A stretch of DNA of 64,000 nt from Spirosoma fluviale (lineage in GTDB: Bacteria > Bacteroidota > Bacteroidia > Cytophagales > Spirosomataceae). A model generated the notes under the pieces. That model had not been told where the DNA came from and did not search any database. It worked only from the letters and a program-made list of their open reading frames with translations. Shown piece by piece: positions 16,226-24,968 of the stretch. Position 1 is the first letter of the stretch, and each line of letters starts with the position of its first letter. The position numbers were made by a program, and so were the translations under genes. Location: NCBI GenBank assembly GCA_945901025.1, contig CAMDJW010000012.1, positions 26,069 through 90,068 on the forward strand, in the 5' to 3' direction.

Positions 16226-17515
16226 ATGAATAACTCGAATCCTTCTTTCTTTGATCATAATATGGAAATAGTGCCAGAATCTTCGTTTAAGTCAATCATT
16301 AAGGTTATTGGAATTGGCGGCGGTGGCTCTAATGCTGTTCGCCACATGGATAAGCTGCACATTAAAGGTGCCGATTTAATTATCTGCAATACCGATTCAC
16401 AAGCCTTGGCTTCAAATTCTGTCAAAACAAAAATTAAACTTGGAAATCAAGGTTTAGGTGCGGGAACGGATCCTGAGGTAGGCCGACAAGCTGCCATCGA
16501 AAGTAAGGAAGAGCTTAGTAAAGTTTTGACTGATGAAACTGAAATGGTATTCATTACAGCTGGAATGGGTGGAGGTACAGGAACGGGCGCGGCTCCAGTG
16601 ATAGCCCAATTAGCTCGTGAAAAAGGGCTTTTGACCGTCGGCATAGTTACTGCTCCTTACAAGTGGGAGGGGAAAGAAAAAATAAATTATGCCTTAAAGG
16701 GGATTGAAGAACTTAAAACTTATTGTGACACCGTTTTGGTGGTCATGAATGATAAATTAGCTGAAATCCATAAAGATTTAGCCTTAAAAGATGCATTCTC
16801 AAAGGCAGACGATGTGCTTGCAAAAGCCGTAAAAAGTGTCGTTGATGTGATCGCAAAACCAGGTGATGTCAATACAGACTTCATGGATGTCAAGAAGGTA
16901 TTGAAAAATGCAGGGCAGGCCATGATGAGTTCAGCCTTAGGCCAAGGAGAAGAAAGGGCATTAATGGCTATTTCAGATGCGTTAGAATCTCCACTTCTAA
17001 ACTCGCAAGAGATCAAAGGAGCAAAAAGAATTTTAGTTACGGTCTCCACCAGTAGCCAAAGAGACTTGGTCATGAGTGAACAAGATATCATCGTTGAGTA
17101 TTTGCAAGCTAGGATTAGTGAGCAAGCGGATATGATCAAGTTTGGTATATCGACGGACGAAGATTTACAAGATGATCTTTACCTAACCGTCATTGCTGCA
17201 GGTTTTGAACACGAAAATGATGACCTAGATAAGTTTCACCGAGGAAGTACCGAGGGATATAGGCAAGGTACCCCGGCATCCATTTTACAAGCTGGAGACA
17301 AATTTGACTTTGACGACTATGGAGCTGGTGTCCAGAACAATGACTTAGAAAATGAGGTAGTCCGATTTGCTAAACTAGTCGACCTATACAAAAATGGTGG
17401 ACCTTCTGAAAAAGATTTTGCCATCCCAGCCTACCAAAGAAATAAGGTGCCATTATATGATTTGAGGACGGTTCCTCAAGATCGTTGGATCGAATTAGCG
17501 CTTTATGAAGATTAA
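16226..17515 (+). CDS. ftsZ: Cell division protein FtsZ (solitary locus)
   Basis: A 429-residue tubulin-like GTPase. Nucleotide-binding GIGGGGSNAV (residues 29-38), the G-box GGGTGTG (115-121) and the T7 catalytic loop NTDFMD (216-221, usually N-x-D-F-A-D) are intact. The conserved C-terminal peptide region is present in Bacteroidota form (IPAYQRNKVPLYD, near 402-414), after an unusually short linker (about 330-398). It forms the Z-ring at the division site. ftsQ and ftsA are not adjacent; the neighbours are an M28 peptidase and cutC, so this is not in a dcw cluster. It may be the only FtsZ or a second, divergent copy. It overlaps cutC (convergent) by 4 nt. Confidence 0.92.
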   Translation: MNNSNPSFFDHNMEIVPESSFKSIIKVIGIGGGGSNAVRHMDKLHIKGADLIICNTDSQALASNSVKTKIKLGNQGLGAGTDPEVGRQAAIESKEELSKVLTDETEMVFITAGMGGGTGTGAAPVIAQLAREKGLLTVGIVTAPYKWEGKEKINYALKGIEELKTYCDTVLVVMNDKLAEIHKDLALKDAFSKADDVLAKAVKSVVDVIAKPGDVNTDFMDVKKVLKNAGQAMMSSALGQGEERALMAISDALESPLLNSQEIKGAKRILVTVSTSSQRDLVMSEQDIIVEYLQARISEQADMIKFGISTDEDLQDDLYLTVIAAGFEHENDDLDKFHRGSTEGYRQGTPASILQAGDKFDFDDYGAGVQNNDLENEVVRFAKLVDLYKNGGPSEKDFAIPAYQRNKVPLYDLRTVPQDRWIELALYED

Positions 17516-18267
17516 TATTCGCTCACCTTTTTAACAGTTTCGCGGATTAAATCTTCGCTAGCATACCTAATTTCAAATTCGGAAATTCCTGGAATTCCAC
17601 CCATGGAAATATCGGGTCGCCTGTATTCCATCTGAGAATCTTTCATAGTCCTAGCGCTTAGATGAATCGCGTCAACCCCTATTTTCAAAAATTCTTGGCA
17701 ATTATTAGGATGAACTCCACTGCCTGCCATGATTTCAATCCGAGAATTAGCTGCATCGACCATTTGGGCAATGTTTGAAATTCCATCCGTCGCTTTATCT
17801 CGTTGGCCCGACGTTAATATCCGTGTAAATCCCAACGAAATCAGTGCCTCCATCACGGATAATGGTTCTTTAGAAACATCGATCGCACGGTGAAACGTTA
17901 AAGGTATCGTTCCCGTCGCCTTATGAATTCGCTCCATAAATGCATAATCTATTTCGCCATTTGGAAGCAAAGCTCCCAATACAAGACCATAAGCCCCTGA
18001 TTCGATTAATGCAATGGCTTCCGCTTCCATCGTATCTTTTTCATAGGAGTCGTAGCAGAAATCTCCCCCGCGAGGCCTAAGCATCGCATGAACTTCTATG
18101 TTGGTTTGCGCCAATACTTGGCTCAATAAACCCCCTGATGGAGTTGTTCCCCCCTCCCATGGCGACGCACATAATTCGACACGATTTGCACCCGCACGAT
18201 CTGCAGCTAAGCAAGAAATGAATGAATATGCACAAACTTCCACTTGTACACCCGGATTTTTCTTCAT
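17512..18267 (-). CDS. cutC: CutC family protein
   Basis: A 251-residue TIM-barrel-like CutC protein with the family blocks VEVCAYSFISCLAADRAGANRVELCA near the N-terminus, MLRPRGGDFCY, GALLPNGEID, TFHRAIDV and EIMAGSGVHPNN. CutC was named for copper homeostasis, but its biochemical function is not settled. ATG at 18267 is clear. It is convergent with ftsZ, with stop codons overlapping, and a 17-nt palindrome lies 10 nt upstream of its start. Confidence 0.92.
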   Translation of the reverse strand: MKKNPGVQVEVCAYSFISCLAADRAGANRVELCASPWEGGTTPSGGLLSQVLAQTNIEVHAMLRPRGGDFCYDSYEKDTMEAEAIALIESGAYGLVLGALLPNGEIDYAFMERIHKATGTIPLTFHRAIDVSKEPLSVMEALISLGFTRILTSGQRDKATDGISNIAQMVDAANSRIEIMAGSGVHPNNCQEFLKIGVDAIHLSARTMKDSQMEYRRPDISMGGIPGISEFEIRYASEDLIRETVKKVSEY

Positions 18268-18277
18268 ATTAATGTCT

Positions 18278-18294
18278 CAAATTGGGCCAATTTG
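18278..18294. promoter_or_regulatory. Palindrome upstream of cutC
   Basis: CAAATTGG-G-CCAATTTG: perfect 8-bp arms around one central base, ending 10 nt before the cutC ATG. Its place in the leader or at the promoter start suits a repressor site or a small mRNA hairpin. Confidence 0.5.
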
Positions 18295-18356
18295 GCACTT
18301 ATTTTATATTTATTTAAAATTTAAAAAATAAATCTTTTATAAATATTTTTTTATTT

Positions 18357-18364
18357 TACTTTTG
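18357..18364 (+). promoter_or_regulatory. Candidate -7 box (TACTTTTG) for the DUF2795 gene
   Basis: Matches TAnnTTTG and would give a leader of about 80 nt containing a weak CCGAA/TTCGG stem. The -33 element is not obvious. The region from 18268 to 18450 holds no gene. Confidence 0.5.
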
Positions 18365-18450
18365 CAAACCGAAGCGAAGTAATTTCAATTCGGAGTACAA
18401 AATTTAGAAATATTTTTCAATAATAAGTTTTAAGCATAAATTTATATCCT

Positions 18451-18672
18451 ATGTATTGGACACTAGAACTAGCCTCCTATTTAGAAGATGCTCCTTGGCC
18501 TGCTTCAAAAGATGAATTAATTGATTTTGCCATCCGTACAGGATCTCCTTTAGAGGTGGTTGAAAATCTACAAGAATTAGAAGATGACGGACAGCCTTTC
18601 GAAAGTATCGAAGAAATTTGGCCAGATTATCCGACCAAAGACGATTTCTTCTTTAACGAAGATGAGTATTAA
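18451..18672 (+). CDS. DUF2795 domain mini-protein
   Basis: A 73-residue acidic protein (MYWTLELASYLEDAPWPASK...DDFFFNEDEY). The sequence matches a DUF2795 family that is strongly conserved in length and sequence among Bacteroidota. The core, DELIDFAIRTGSPLEVVENLQEL, looks like a small helical domain; the C-terminus is rich in Asp, Glu and Phe. No function is established. It has its own promoter candidate and its own terminator, so it is probably transcribed alone. Confidence 0.92.
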   Translation: MYWTLELASYLEDAPWPASKDELIDFAIRTGSPLEVVENLQELEDDGQPFESIEEIWPDYPTKDDFFFNEDEY

Positions 18673-20234
18673 GAAATAGAGGCGAAAGCCTCTTTTTTTA
18701 TGTCCTCAAGTTTCCTACCCAATTCCTCATCACGCAAACCGATACCCCAACGCCGATTTACTACATCATCCCAGCACGTTGCCATTTCATGTTTTTTCAA
18801 ATAGTCAATTTCTCCTTGCAAATAAGGGAGGCCGTCCAACAGCAATTCAGTGCCTTGAGGTATATTTAGACAAAATTCAATGACCCTCGGGGCTAATGAA
18901 CCATAGGTTTCATATAAGTGTCTGCGGGTTTCCACATTCAAAACCGCTGAGTTAAGAAATAGGTCAACATCAAAATGATCTCCTCCCATGATCGGATGGT
19001 TTTTAGTCAAACAAGGAGATTTTTGGACATGCAAAACTTCCGTTTCTACAATATCCATGGTGTCCTCCGCCATGATTCGGTAGGTTGTCCACTTGCCGCC
19101 CATGATGCTAACTAATTTACTTCTGCGGTCCACTTCCACTTCATGATCACGAACAAGTGATTTAGTGTCTGTTTGCATGGCCGTCTGAAGTTGAACTTGC
19201 AATAAGGGTCTAAGACCAACAAACCCCGCTTTTATATCCGATGGGCTTGCTTTTTCCAAGGCAAATCGATTGAAATATTCAAGCAAATAAGTCTTCTCTC
19301 CTTCGAAAATGGTGGGATTTTCAGATAATTTATCTGCATCGTCCGTCGTACCTACCAACACATATCCGCGCCAAGGCAATAAAAATACGACACGACCATC
19401 ATCTGTTTTAGGTATTAACAAAGCCGTATCACCAGGCCAAAATTTCTTGTCTAAAACGATGTGAGCACCCCGACTCACCTTCATTCTTTCCTGCAGGTTT
19501 GGGTTAGCCAACTTCCTGATTTTATCGGTAAAAGGGCCCGTCGCATTAACGACAGCTCGTACATTGAATTGGAATTCTTTATTTCCAATTAAATCCTTAA
19601 CCTGAACTTCTTTTATTTTTAAGCTTTTATGGCTACAAGTAAACGAACTCAATTCCGTGTAATTTATCACAGTGGCCCCCAACCTTTCCGCCTCCTGTAA
19701 AATCGACAAGGCATACCGAGCATCATTCATTTGGCCATCGTAGTACAAAATACCACCGACAATTTTTTTCAAATTTAAAGCAGGAACCTCCTTTTGAATT
19801 TCTTTTCTATTTAAGCCTCTTGAATCTTTCAAATTTGTAGCACCCGCAATTTTATCATACAGCCACATGCCAATCCGATAATAGGCTCGATCAAACCAAG
19901 AATAACAAGGGGTCAATAATGCCAAGGGATGTGCCAAATGAGGAGCATTTTGAAGCATTGTTTTTCGCTCATGAAGCGCTTTGTAGACCATTTTAAATTG
20001 TTGCCAATCCAAATTTTTAACAGCCTGCTCCAAATAGCGAACTCCACCATGCACTAATTTAGTTGATTTAGAGGAGGTTTGTGAGGCGAAATCCCCCCTT
20101 TCAATGACAATCACTTTATATCCTCGTAACGTTGCATCTAAAGCAACTCCCGCTCCCGTGGCCCCGCCACCGATCACACAAATATCATATGAATCGGCTA
20201 ATTTTGTGAATTGCTCTTGGCGGTTGAAAGACAT
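18669..20234 (-). CDS. glpD: Aerobic glycerol-3-phosphate dehydrogenase
   Basis: A 521-residue FAD-dependent GlpD. The FAD-binding motif is CVIGGGATGAGVALDATLRG (about 20-40), followed by KSTKLVHGGVRYLEQ, typical of the family, and ALLIPKTDDGRVVFLLPWRG and VGTTDDADKL further on. The C-terminal domain has the DAO_C features (GGKWTTYR). It oxidises glycerol-3-phosphate to dihydroxyacetone phosphate and passes electrons to quinone at the inner membrane. glpF and glpK are 13 kb away on the other strand. Its last codons overlap the end of the DUF2795 gene and also carry that gene's terminator. Confidence 0.94.
   Translation of the reverse strand: MSFNRQEQFTKLADSYDICVIGGGATGAGVALDATLRGYKVIVIERGDFASQTSSKSTKLVHGGVRYLEQAVKNLDWQQFKMVYKALHERKTMLQNAPHLAHPLALLTPCYSWFDRAYYRIGMWLYDKIAGATNLKDSRGLNRKEIQKEVPALNLKKIVGGILYYDGQMNDARYALSILQEAERLGATVINYTELSSFTCSHKSLKIKEVQVKDLIGNKEFQFNVRAVVNATGPFTDKIRKLANPNLQERMKVSRGAHIVLDKKFWPGDTALLIPKTDDGRVVFLLPWRGYVLVGTTDDADKLSENPTIFEGEKTYLLEYFNRFALEKASPSDIKAGFVGLRPLLQVQLQTAMQTDTKSLVRDHEVEVDRRSKLVSIMGGKWTTYRIMAEDTMDIVETEVLHVQKSPCLTKNHPIMGGDHFDVDLFLNSAVLNVETRRHLYETYGSLAPRVIEFCLNIPQGTELLLDGLPYLQGEIDYLKKHEMATCWDDVVNRRWGIGLRDEELGRKLEDIKKEAFASIS
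18678..18699 (+). terminator. Terminator of DUF2795, embedded in the 3' end of glpD
   Basis: AGAGGC-GAAA-GCCTCT (18678-18693) followed by six T (18694-18699). The stable GAAA tetraloop and T-run make a good plus-strand terminator. On the minus strand the same bases encode the GlpD C-terminus (EAFASIS). Confidence 0.85.
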
Positions 20235-20312
20235 CGATTAAATTAATTTCAAATAAATAATAGGCAAATTACTAATATCAGATAAAATAAAACGCAAAAG
20301 ATTCCATTAATA

Positions 20313-20344
20313 TTGATATAAATGGAAGAGATTTTATAATTTTG
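20313..20344 (+). promoter_or_regulatory. Promoter of the membrane TPR gene
   Basis: TTG (20313-20315), 21 nt, then TAATTTTG (20337-20344), a good match to Bacteroidota -33/-7 elements. It predicts a leader of about 80 nt. Confidence 0.65.
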
Positions 20345-20351
20345 CAGTCCT

Positions 20352-20423
20352 TTGAGTTAGCTATCGAAAATATATTAGCTACTCAAATTTAAAAGAGCGT
20401 TCAATTAGATTCCTGTAACAGGA
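20352..20423 (+). other. Structured 5' leader with two hairpins
   Basis: First hairpin: TTGAG-T-TAGCTA (20352-20363) pairs with TAGCTACTCAA (20376-20386), 11 bp with one bulged T. Second: TCCTGT-A-ACAGGA (20411-20423), ending 5 nt before the ATG at 20429, where it could cover the ribosome landing site. This suggests post-transcriptional control but no known riboswitch is recognised. Confidence 0.5.
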
Positions 20424-20428
20424 TTATT

Positions 20429-21106
20429 ATGGCAAAGAAAGAAAAAAAAGATGTAATGGAAATGATTGAAAGTCCAGAGGCACTTCAACAAGAAGTTTCT
20501 AAAGTGACTGAATTTTTTGAAGAAAATAAATCAACCACATTAGGAGCGGGTATAGTTTTAATCGCATTAGTAGCTGGATTTTTTGGTTTCCAATGGTATA
20601 AAAATTCTCAGGATGTTGAGGGTGAAAAGAAATTATACAAAGCTGTATACGCATTTGAATCTGATTCATTGTCTGCAGCCGCTAAAGAAATGGCCAAAAT
20701 CTCTGATGAATTTGGAGGTAATACACAGAATTTATCTGATTTATATTTGGGAATTACTTTGTTGAAACAAGGGAAATATGACCAAGCAATCGAAAAATTA
20801 AAGAACTTCAGTAGTTCAGATTTATTAGTTCAGGCACGTGCATATTCATTAATTGGAGATGCGTATGCAGAGAAAAAATCTTTTGGAGAAGCCATTGAAT
20901 ATTATCAAAAAGCAGCTGATTACAAACCAAACAAGTTTTTTACGCCTACCTATTTGTTAAAATTAGCATTAGCTTTTGAAGCAAATAAACAAGGAAAAGA
21001 AGCGCTAGATGCCTATTCGCAAATCACGGATAAATTCCCTGAGTCAGCTGAATCCGTACCTGCAAAAAAATACAAAGCGCTTTTAGAAAGCTCTATCTCT
21101 GAATAA
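20429..21106 (+). CDS. Membrane-anchored tetratricopeptide-repeat protein
   Basis: A 225-residue protein. Residues 1-35 are charged and cytoplasmic, one helix spans about 38-56 (TLGAGIVLIALVAGFFGFQWY), and the rest is a TPR region (about 65-220: SDLYLGITLLKQGKYDQAIEKL, ARAYSLIGDAYAEKKSFGEAIEYY). The topology resembles YfgM, which works with the periplasmic chaperone network at the Sec translocon in enterobacteria; that comparison is by layout only. A hairpin separates it from ribH, which lies downstream. Confidence 0.85.
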   Translation: MAKKEKKDVMEMIESPEALQQEVSKVTEFFEENKSTTLGAGIVLIALVAGFFGFQWYKNSQDVEGEKKLYKAVYAFESDSLSAAAKEMAKISDEFGGNTQNLSDLYLGITLLKQGKYDQAIEKLKNFSSSDLLVQARAYSLIGDAYAEKKSFGEAIEYYQKAADYKPNKFFTPTYLLKLALAFEANKQGKEALDAYSQITDKFPESAESVPAKKYKALLESSISE

Positions 21107-21126
21107 AAAAATATGAATGATGTTTT

Positions 21127-21156
21127 AAGGGATAAGAGCAAACGCTTTTATCCCTT
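21127..21156 (+). terminator. Probable terminator between the TPR gene and ribH
   Basis: AAGGGATAA-G-AGC (21127-21139), loop AAAC, GCT-T-TTATCCCTT (21144-21156): 13 pairs including one G-U, followed by T-rich ATTATTTTAAT. It may terminate or attenuate transcription into ribH. Confidence 0.7.
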
Positions 21157-21176
21157 ATTATTTTAATCCCATTATT

Positions 21177-21653
21177 ATGTCATCTGCAAATAAAAATTTA
21201 AGTGAATTTCGAACCGATGAGTTGCCCGAAATTCAACATAAAAAGTTTGCCATTTTAGTTTCTGAATGGAACGAGGAGGTGACTAATGCCTTATATGCAG
21301 GGGCCTATGAAACCTTAATAAAACATGGGGCGCAAGAGAAAAATATCATTAGCCAATCGGTACCTGGAAGTTTTGAATTGACTTTAGGTGCTCAAAAGAT
21401 GGCTCAAAAACCAGAGGTTGACGCAGTAATTTGTTTGGGATGTGTCATTCAAGGAGAAACAAAGCATTTTGATTTTATATGCCATGCCGTTGCCCAAGGA
21501 ATCACAGATGTGAGTATTAAATTTAATAAACCCGTCATTTTTGGTGTATTAACTCCCAATACTCAAGAACAAGCGATGGACCGAGCGGGAGGAAAACATG
21601 GAAATAAAGGAGATGAAGCGGCTATTACGGCCATAAAAATGTTAGCTTTTTAA
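21177..21653 (+). CDS. ribH: 6,7-dimethyl-8-ribityllumazine synthase
   Basis: A 158-residue lumazine synthase, the penultimate enzyme of riboflavin synthesis, joining 5-amino-6-ribitylaminouracil with 3,4-dihydroxybutanone 4-phosphate. Conserved: SEWNEEVTNAL, SVPGSFELTLGAQ, GCVIQGETKHFDFI with the catalytic His, and GVLTPNTQEQAMDRAGG. Length is typical. No other rib gene is nearby. lysC begins 10 nt downstream, so the two may share a transcript although their pathways differ. Confidence 0.96.
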   Translation: MSSANKNLSEFRTDELPEIQHKKFAILVSEWNEEVTNALYAGAYETLIKHGAQEKNIISQSVPGSFELTLGAQKMAQKPEVDAVICLGCVIQGETKHFDFICHAVAQGITDVSIKFNKPVIFGVLTPNTQEQAMDRAGGKHGNKGDEAAITAIKMLAF

Positions 21654-21663
21654 TTTTTACGAT

Positions 21664-22983
21664 ATGCAAGTTTGGAAATTTGGAGGAACTTCCGTTGGGA
21701 AGCCCGAGAGAATGAAATCGATACGCCAACTAATCACCGAGGATGGCCAACAGAAAGTTGTGGTGCTTTCAGCATTATCAGGTACAACCAATGCATTGTT
21801 ATCCATCACTGAGTCAGTAATTTCAAATAACATCGCTGAAGCGGAAGCTAAGGCCACTTTCTTAAAAGAACATTATCATTCATTTATTCGTGAGCTATAT
21901 CTGACCGAAAAAGGACAAAGTGCGGGCCAAGAAATAATCAACCGTGAGTTTGATTTCATAAATAAATTGATCGAAACCACCCCTTACTCCATCAAAGAAG
22001 AAAAGGAAATGGTGGCTTTAGGGGAACTTTTATCGACCCAGATTTTTGAAGCTTATCTCCAAGAAGAAGGTGTTGATTCATTGCTTTTACCTGCCCTTGA
22101 TTTCATGGTGATCGACGAAGATAATGAGCCTATCATGTGGAAAATAGAAAAAAATATGGTAGAAATATTAGCCCCACATAAAGAAAAACAAATTTTTATC
22201 ACACAAGGATTTATTTGTAGAAACCCTGCCGGGGAAGTTGACAATTTAAAGCGTGGAGGTTCCGATTATACCGCATCCCTTATCGGCGGAGCCATCCAAG
22301 CCGAAGAGGTACAAATTTGGACCGACATCGATGGAATGCACAACAATGATCCACGAATTGTGAAGAATACATTTCCAATCCGCGAATTATCTTTTGCTGA
22401 AGCGGCGGAACTAGCTTATTTTGGGGCAAAAATTCTTCATCCAAGTACGATTACACCAGCTAAAATGAAGGGCGTTCCTGTGCGATTAAAAAACACGATG
22501 GAGCCCACAGCATTTGGGACTTTAATTTCTGAAAAATCTACTGATATTGAAATAAAAGCCATTGCTGCCAAAGATAATATTACCGCCATTTACATACATT
22601 CTACCCGAATGTTGAATGCCTATGGATTCCTAAAACGTGTTTTTGAAGTATTTGAAAAATACAAAACACCGGTGGATATGATTACAACTTCAGAGGTTTC
22701 TGTTTCAGTGACCATCGACCAAACGACTCATTTAGATGCCATCATGAGTGATTTAAGGGAATTTGCCGAATTGGAAAATCCAGATAAAGACCAAGTGATT
22801 ATTTGCATCGTGGGGAATTTTTGGGCAGATAAAGAAGGTATTGCCATTAAGGTTTTGGATGCCATTAAAAGTATTCCAATCCGAATGATCTCTTATGGTG
22901 CATCCGAACATAATATTTCTTTACTTGTAGATGCAAAGCATAAAAATGTTGCCTTAAATGCATTAAACGAAGGACTTTTTTAA
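21664..22983 (+). CDS. lysC: Aspartate kinase
   Basis: A 439-residue monofunctional aspartate kinase that phosphorylates aspartate, the first step toward lysine/diaminopimelate, threonine and methionine. The kinase signature KFGGTSVG is at residues 5-12; GGSDYTASLIG and WTDIDGMHNNDPRI form the nucleotide- and substrate-binding parts. The C-terminal region (about 300-439) has two ACT domains (IYIHSTRMLNAYGFLKRVFE and VICIVGNFWADKEGIAIK), where feedback amino acids usually bind. serS begins 10 nt downstream. Confidence 0.95.
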   Translation: MQVWKFGGTSVGKPERMKSIRQLITEDGQQKVVVLSALSGTTNALLSITESVISNNIAEAEAKATFLKEHYHSFIRELYLTEKGQSAGQEIINREFDFINKLIETTPYSIKEEKEMVALGELLSTQIFEAYLQEEGVDSLLLPALDFMVIDEDNEPIMWKIEKNMVEILAPHKEKQIFITQGFICRNPAGEVDNLKRGGSDYTASLIGGAIQAEEVQIWTDIDGMHNNDPRIVKNTFPIRELSFAEAAELAYFGAKILHPSTITPAKMKGVPVRLKNTMEPTAFGTLISEKSTDIEIKAIAAKDNITAIYIHSTRMLNAYGFLKRVFEVFEKYKTPVDMITTSEVSVSVTIDQTTHLDAIMSDLREFAELENPDKDQVIICIVGNFWADKEGIAIKVLDAIKSIPIRMISYGASEHNISLLVDAKHKNVALNALNEGLF

Positions 22984-22993
22984 AAATAAAACT

Positions 22994-24265
22994 ATGTTAA
23001 CCATTCCTTTCATTCGGGCAAATTCAGAAATCACTATCCAGGGATTGAGAAAAAAGCATGTAGCCAATGCATCCGAAATTGTCGGTCAATTGATTGCCAT
23101 GGATGATCAGCGAAAAAGCTTATTGCAACAAGCTGAATCTGCTTTGGAAATATCGAATGTGGCGGCAAAGGAAATTGGTACGCTCATGCAATCAGGCCAA
23201 AAAGAATTGGCAGAAGGTAAACGAGCAGAAACAGCCGCTTTAAAAGGAACCATAAAAGAAAAAGAAGAGGCAGCAAAGGCGGCAGAAAAGCAAATGCTCG
23301 ACTTATTAGTCACGCTGCCCAATCTTCCGCATAGCTCCGTTCCAGAGGGAAAAACGGCAGAAGAGAACGAAGTAGTTTTAACTTGGGGCTCATTGCCCGC
23401 GATGCAAGCTGACGCCCAGCCTCATTGGGACCTGATTAAAAAATATGACATCATTGATTTTGATTTAGGAAATAAAATTACGGGTGCTGGATTTCCTGTT
23501 TACAAGGGAAAGGGTGCTAGGTTACAAAGAGCATTAATTAACTTTTTCTTAGACGAGGCTATTAAAGTAGGCTATTACGAAATCCAACCTCCCATTTTGA
23601 TCAATGAGGATTCGGGTTTTGGAACAGGCCAATTGCCCGATAAGGAAGGTCAAATGTACGTAACGAAGGAGGAAGGACTTTTTTTAATTCCTACGGCAGA
23701 GGTCCCCATTACCAATTTATACCGTGATGTCATCGTTAATGAAAAAGAGTTGCCCATCAAAAACGTAGGTCATACACCATGTTTTCGTCGGGAGGCAGGA
23801 TCTTGGGGAGCACATGTGCGCGGGCTAAACCGATTGCATCAATTCGACAAAATTGAAATTGTTCAAATACATAAACCAGAAACATCCTACCAAGCATTGG
23901 AAGAAATGTCCTTGCATGTACAAGGATTATTGCAAAAACTCAATCTGCATTACCGCGTTTTAAGACTTTGCGGGGGCGACATGGGTTTTGCTTCAGCACT
24001 AACCTATGATATGGAAGTTTGGTCAGGAGCTCAAAATCGCTGGCTTGAGGTAAGTTCGGTCTCCAACTTTGAAACGTTCCAAGCAAATCGTTTAAAATTG
24101 CGGACTAAAGTGGAGGGGAAATCAATTCTTTGTCACACGTTAAATGGTTCAGCCTTAGCACTTCCTAGAATTGTAGCTGCTTTATTAGAGAATAACCAAG
24201 GCCCAGATGGTATCAAAATTCCAGAAATCCTGGTTCCTTATACTGGATTTACACACATTAATTAA
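22994..24265 (+). CDS. serS: Seryl-tRNA synthetase
   Basis: A 423-residue class II synthetase. The N-terminal coiled-coil arm (about 35-110), which holds the long variable arm of tRNA-Ser, is followed by the catalytic core: motif 2 CFRREAGSWGAHVRGLNRLHQF and motif 3 LNGSALALPRIVAALLENNQ. Length is normal. It attaches serine to tRNA-Ser in the cytoplasm. The end overlaps the convergent response regulator gene by 8 nt. Confidence 0.97.
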   Translation: MLTIPFIRANSEITIQGLRKKHVANASEIVGQLIAMDDQRKSLLQQAESALEISNVAAKEIGTLMQSGQKELAEGKRAETAALKGTIKEKEEAAKAAEKQMLDLLVTLPNLPHSSVPEGKTAEENEVVLTWGSLPAMQADAQPHWDLIKKYDIIDFDLGNKITGAGFPVYKGKGARLQRALINFFLDEAIKVGYYEIQPPILINEDSGFGTGQLPDKEGQMYVTKEEGLFLIPTAEVPITNLYRDVIVNEKELPIKNVGHTPCFRREAGSWGAHVRGLNRLHQFDKIEIVQIHKPETSYQALEEMSLHVQGLLQKLNLHYRVLRLCGGDMGFASALTYDMEVWSGAQNRWLEVSSVSNFETFQANRLKLRTKVEGKSILCHTLNGSALALPRIVAALLENNQGPDGIKIPEILVPYTGFTHIN

Positions 24266-24968
24266 TTCCTTCTACGCTCAGTCTGAATCCCTCACCATGC
24301 AAATTGATGAGTTGGACAGATGAATCATCCTTTAAAATTTTTCGCAATTTAGTCATGTAAACATCCATGCTGCGCGCATTAAAATAGGTGTCATCCCCCC
24401 AAATTAATTTTAAGGCAAAACTCCGACTAACTGGCTGGCCCAAATTTTCACAAAGCAGTTTCATCAAATCATTTTCCTTAGGCGTTAATTTTAGATCAAC
24501 CGCCCCCAGCGATAAGCGCATTTTATTCGGATAAAAAATATACCGCCCCAGGTGTATTTGTTCGGCCAAGGCTGGTAAAACTTTATTAGAGTCTGATCGA
24601 CGTAAAACGGCATGAATGCGGGCCAACAAAACTTCCATGGAAAAAGGTTTTGTTAAATAATCATCGGCACCTAATTTGAATCCCTGCAAAGTGTCTGCTT
24701 CCATCGCCTTAGCCGTTAAAAAAATAATCGCTACCTGACGGTGATTCGCTCGAATATCTTTAGCTAAAGAAAAACCATCTTTTTTGGGCATCATGACGTC
24801 CAACAAACATAAATCAAATTGGCCGTCGACAAAAAATCCTAGCGCTTGGTCCCCATTTTGAGCCCAAGTAACGTCAAATCCCTTTTTCTTTAAAAATTCT
24901 GAAAGCAATAATCCTAAATTGGGATCGTCTTCGGCCAACAAAATTCTCGGTTGATGATTAACTTCCAT
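24258..24968 (-). CDS. OmpR/PhoB-family response regulator
   Basis: A 236-residue regulator. The receiver domain (about 8-120) has the acidic pair in LLAEDDPN and phospho-acceptor Asp57 in LLDVMMPKKDG, the Thr of FLTAKA and Lys of LTKPFS. The C-terminal winged helix (about 140-235) has LTPKENDLMKLLCENLG and SMDVYMTKLRKILKDD. The open frame reaches a GTG at 25001, but the ATG at 24968, which overlaps the kinase stop codon, is the natural coupled start. The gene forms an operon with the histidine kinase. Candidate DNA sites are discussed at 26824-26858. Confidence 0.93.
   Translation of the reverse strand: MEVNHQPRILLAEDDPNLGLLLSEFLKKKGFDVTWAQNGDQALGFFVDGQFDLCLLDVMMPKKDGFSLAKDIRANHRQVAIIFLTAKAMEADTLQGFKLGADDYLTKPFSMEVLLARIHAVLRRSDSNKVLPALAEQIHLGRYIFYPNKMRLSLGAVDLKLTPKENDLMKLLCENLGQPVSRSFALKLIWGDDTYFNARSMDVYMTKLRKILKDDSSVQLINLHGEGFRLSVEGIN

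Noticed and set aside
16720..17139. 139-residue open frame antisense to ftsZ
   Set aside because: Composition is the complement of the FtsZ core; no independent signal.
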